A model generated the notes under the pieces. That model was not told the origin of the DNA. It made no database searches and saw nothing but the letters and a program-made list of their open reading frames with translations. A stretch of 33,760 nt of DNA from an uncultured Clostridia bacterium (GTDB taxonomy: Bacteria > Bacillota > Clostridia > Lachnospirales > Anaerotignaceae). Made by a program: the position numbers and the translations under genes. Shown one piece after another: positions 32,590 through 33,760 of this stretch. Position 1 is the first letter of the stretch. Each line of letters begins with the position of its first letter. Location: assembly GCA_910587735.1 (NCBI GenBank), contig CAJUNT010000025.1, positions 1 through 33,760 on the forward strand. Direction: 5' to 3'.

Positions 32590-33611
32590 AAGTATATGTC
32601 ATAGCATTTACAAAAAAAGGAACAGAATTAGCAGAAATGATATCAAATAAATTAGAACATTCTATGTGTTTTTCTATGAAAATAGCAAGGGACGGTATTA
32701 CAATGGTGTATTCCCTTTCAGAATGGACAAAAAACGCTTTTGAACAAGCGCAATGTATTGTATTTGTAGGTGCTTGTGGTATTGCAGTAAGAGCAATCGC
32801 TCCCTATTTAAAAGATAAATATCAAGACCCTGCTGTTGTTGTAACAGATGAAAAAGGTGAATTTGTCATATCATTATTATCGGGGCATATGGGACAGGCA
32901 AATGCACTCACTCAAAAAATTGCAAAAGCAATACAAGCTACGCCCGTTATCACCACAGCAACAGATGTAAATGGTGTATTTGCAGTGGATACATGGATAA
33001 AACAAAACGGCTTTATTTGCCTTCACCATGAACAGTCAAAAAACATATTAAAACAAATTTCTGCATCATTATTAGAAGGCAAAACAATCTGTTTTGACAG
33101 CATATTTTATTATGACAAACTCCCTAAAGGACTGATAGCATCAAAACATGGTGAAATAGGTATCTGTCTATCTGTTTACAAACACAATAAATTATTTCAG
33201 CAAACACTTTATTTGATTGCACCTGTGTTGCATATGGGTATTGGCTGTAAAAAAGATACATCATTGCAACAAATAGAACAGGCAGTATTTGATGTGTTGG
33301 AAGAAGAAAATATTGCCATAGAGGCGATAAAAGCAGTTGCTACAATCGATTTAAAACAAAACGAAAAGGGATTATTGTCATTTTGTGAACAATATCAAAT
33401 ACCATTTCATACTTTTTCAGTGGAACAGTTGTTAAATGTAAAGGGGAATGTTTCTCATTCTGATTTTGTGGAACAAATAACGGGTGTGGATAATGTTTGT
33501 GAAAGAAGTGCATTGTGTTCCTCTCAATATGACAATATTATAGTAAATAAAAGAGTGAAAAATGGTGTAACAGTGGCACTCGCTGTAGAAAATGTGAAAA
33601 TTTCGTTTTGA
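32586..33611 (+). CDS. cbiG: Cobalt-precorrin-5A hydrolase
   Basis: This is a 341-residue protein with all three CbiG parts: N-terminal ('FVGACGIAVRAIAPYLKDK', about 58-78, then 'SLLSGHMGQANALTQKIA'), middle ('VITTATDVNGVFAVDTWI'), and C-terminal ('LHMGIGCKKDTSL', 'AVATIDLKQNEKGLLSF', 'TGVDNVCERSALCSS', about 215-320). CbiG opens the delta-lactone and releases acetaldehyde during ring contraction. Cobalamin genes acting earlier (cbiK, cbiL, cbiH, cbiJ, cbiT, cbiE) are not in the window. No cobalamin riboswitch is recognisable upstream of this group. Confidence 0.95.
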   Translation: MKVYVIAFTKKGTELAEMISNKLEHSMCFSMKIARDGITMVYSLSEWTKNAFEQAQCIVFVGACGIAVRAIAPYLKDKYQDPAVVVTDEKGEFVISLLSGHMGQANALTQKIAKAIQATPVITTATDVNGVFAVDTWIKQNGFICLHHEQSKNILKQISASLLEGKTICFDSIFYYDKLPKGLIASKHGEIGICLSVYKHNKLFQQTLYLIAPVLHMGIGCKKDTSLQQIEQAVFDVLEEENIAIEAIKAVATIDLKQNEKGLLSFCEQYQIPFHTFSVEQLLNVKGNVSHSDFVEQITGVDNVCERSALCSSQYDNIIVNKRVKNGVTVALAVENVKISF

Positions 33612-33629
33612 AAAAATTTATGATATCAT

Positions 33630-33760
33630 TCCGAATACAAAAAGTAAAGTTATCATTGCGTTCGCATAATATAAAGTTCTTTGTCAAACTTTCTTTCAAG
33701 AAAGTTTGTAGGGTGCGGGACAACGTCCCATATATGGTAACTTAAGAAAATTATAAAAAA
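33630..33760 (+). repeat. Dispersed hairpin repeat, copy R13 (left part, truncated by window end)
   Basis: It has the end boxes (GCGTTCGC at about 33658), CAAACTTTCTTTCAAGAAAGTTTG and GGGAC-aac-GTCCC (33717-33729). Instead of the usual AT-rich core, the sequence then changes to one that is the reverse complement of the window start (33724-33760 against 19-55). Confidence 0.85.

Overview
The window looks like a chromosomal segment of a low-GC, anaerobic Gram-positive bacterium of the Clostridia (Lachnospirales-like; inferred from base composition, AGGAGG-type ribosome sites, a BlaI/BlaR1 pair, a PadR/HAAS operon and the anaerobic cobalamin genes cbiC, cbiD, cbiF and cbiG). It carries about 31 intact protein genes and one frameshifted gene. 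I see no tRNA, rRNA, CRISPR array or integrase.

Layout. 0.3-5.1 kb: a DUF434-type protein, an Imm11-like protein, a VgrG-like spike protein, a DcrB/Eag-like protein and a pentapeptide-repeat protein. This resembles a type VI or contractile-injection effector-loading cassette, but in a Gram-positive background. 5.7-7.8 kb: a chemoreceptor. 8.2-9.2 kb: an archaeal/plant-type (GEK1/DTD2) D-aminoacyl-tRNA deacylase homologue. 9.6-11.3 kb: padR, a HAAS (DUF1700) membrane protein and an anchored coiled-coil protein. 11.6-14.6 kb: blaI-blaR1 with two visible operators, then a TPR-DUF2185 protein with an 11-Asn tract. 15.8-18.0 kb: cbiC and a ROK glucokinase. 18.3-22.9 kb: an accessory island with a frameshifted HTH gene, two XRE regulators, a secreted stalk protein and a phage-like replication pair (DUF6291 protein plus DnaC-type loader). 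23-25.7 kb: a metallophosphoesterase, a lipoprotein and a small alarmone synthetase. 26-28.2 kb: an ECF sigma factor, its anti-sigma factor and a membrane protein. 28.5-29.4 kb: thioredoxin reductase. 29.9-33.6 kb: a small unknown gene followed by cbiD, cbiF and cbiG.

The most striking feature is not a gene. About a dozen gene-sized gaps hold copies or fragments of one dispersed, non-coding, modular repeat of roughly 300-500 bp, in both orientations, taking up about an eighth of the window by eye. Each is a string of hairpins whose stems vary between copies but keep their pairing, bounded by a GCGTTCG-containing end motif. Three copies carry the same 56-nt hairpin cassette at the equivalent point of a host hairpin. 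Copies separate genes that normally sit together (sigma/anti-sigma, cbiD/cbiF, vgrG-like/eag-like). Both ends of the window fall inside copies, and both finish in the same 37-nt sequence in inverted orientation. This suggests that the contig was broken at a second multicopy element lodged beside the hairpins.

All calls come from reading the sequence. Family names rest on remembered motifs, not on searches.
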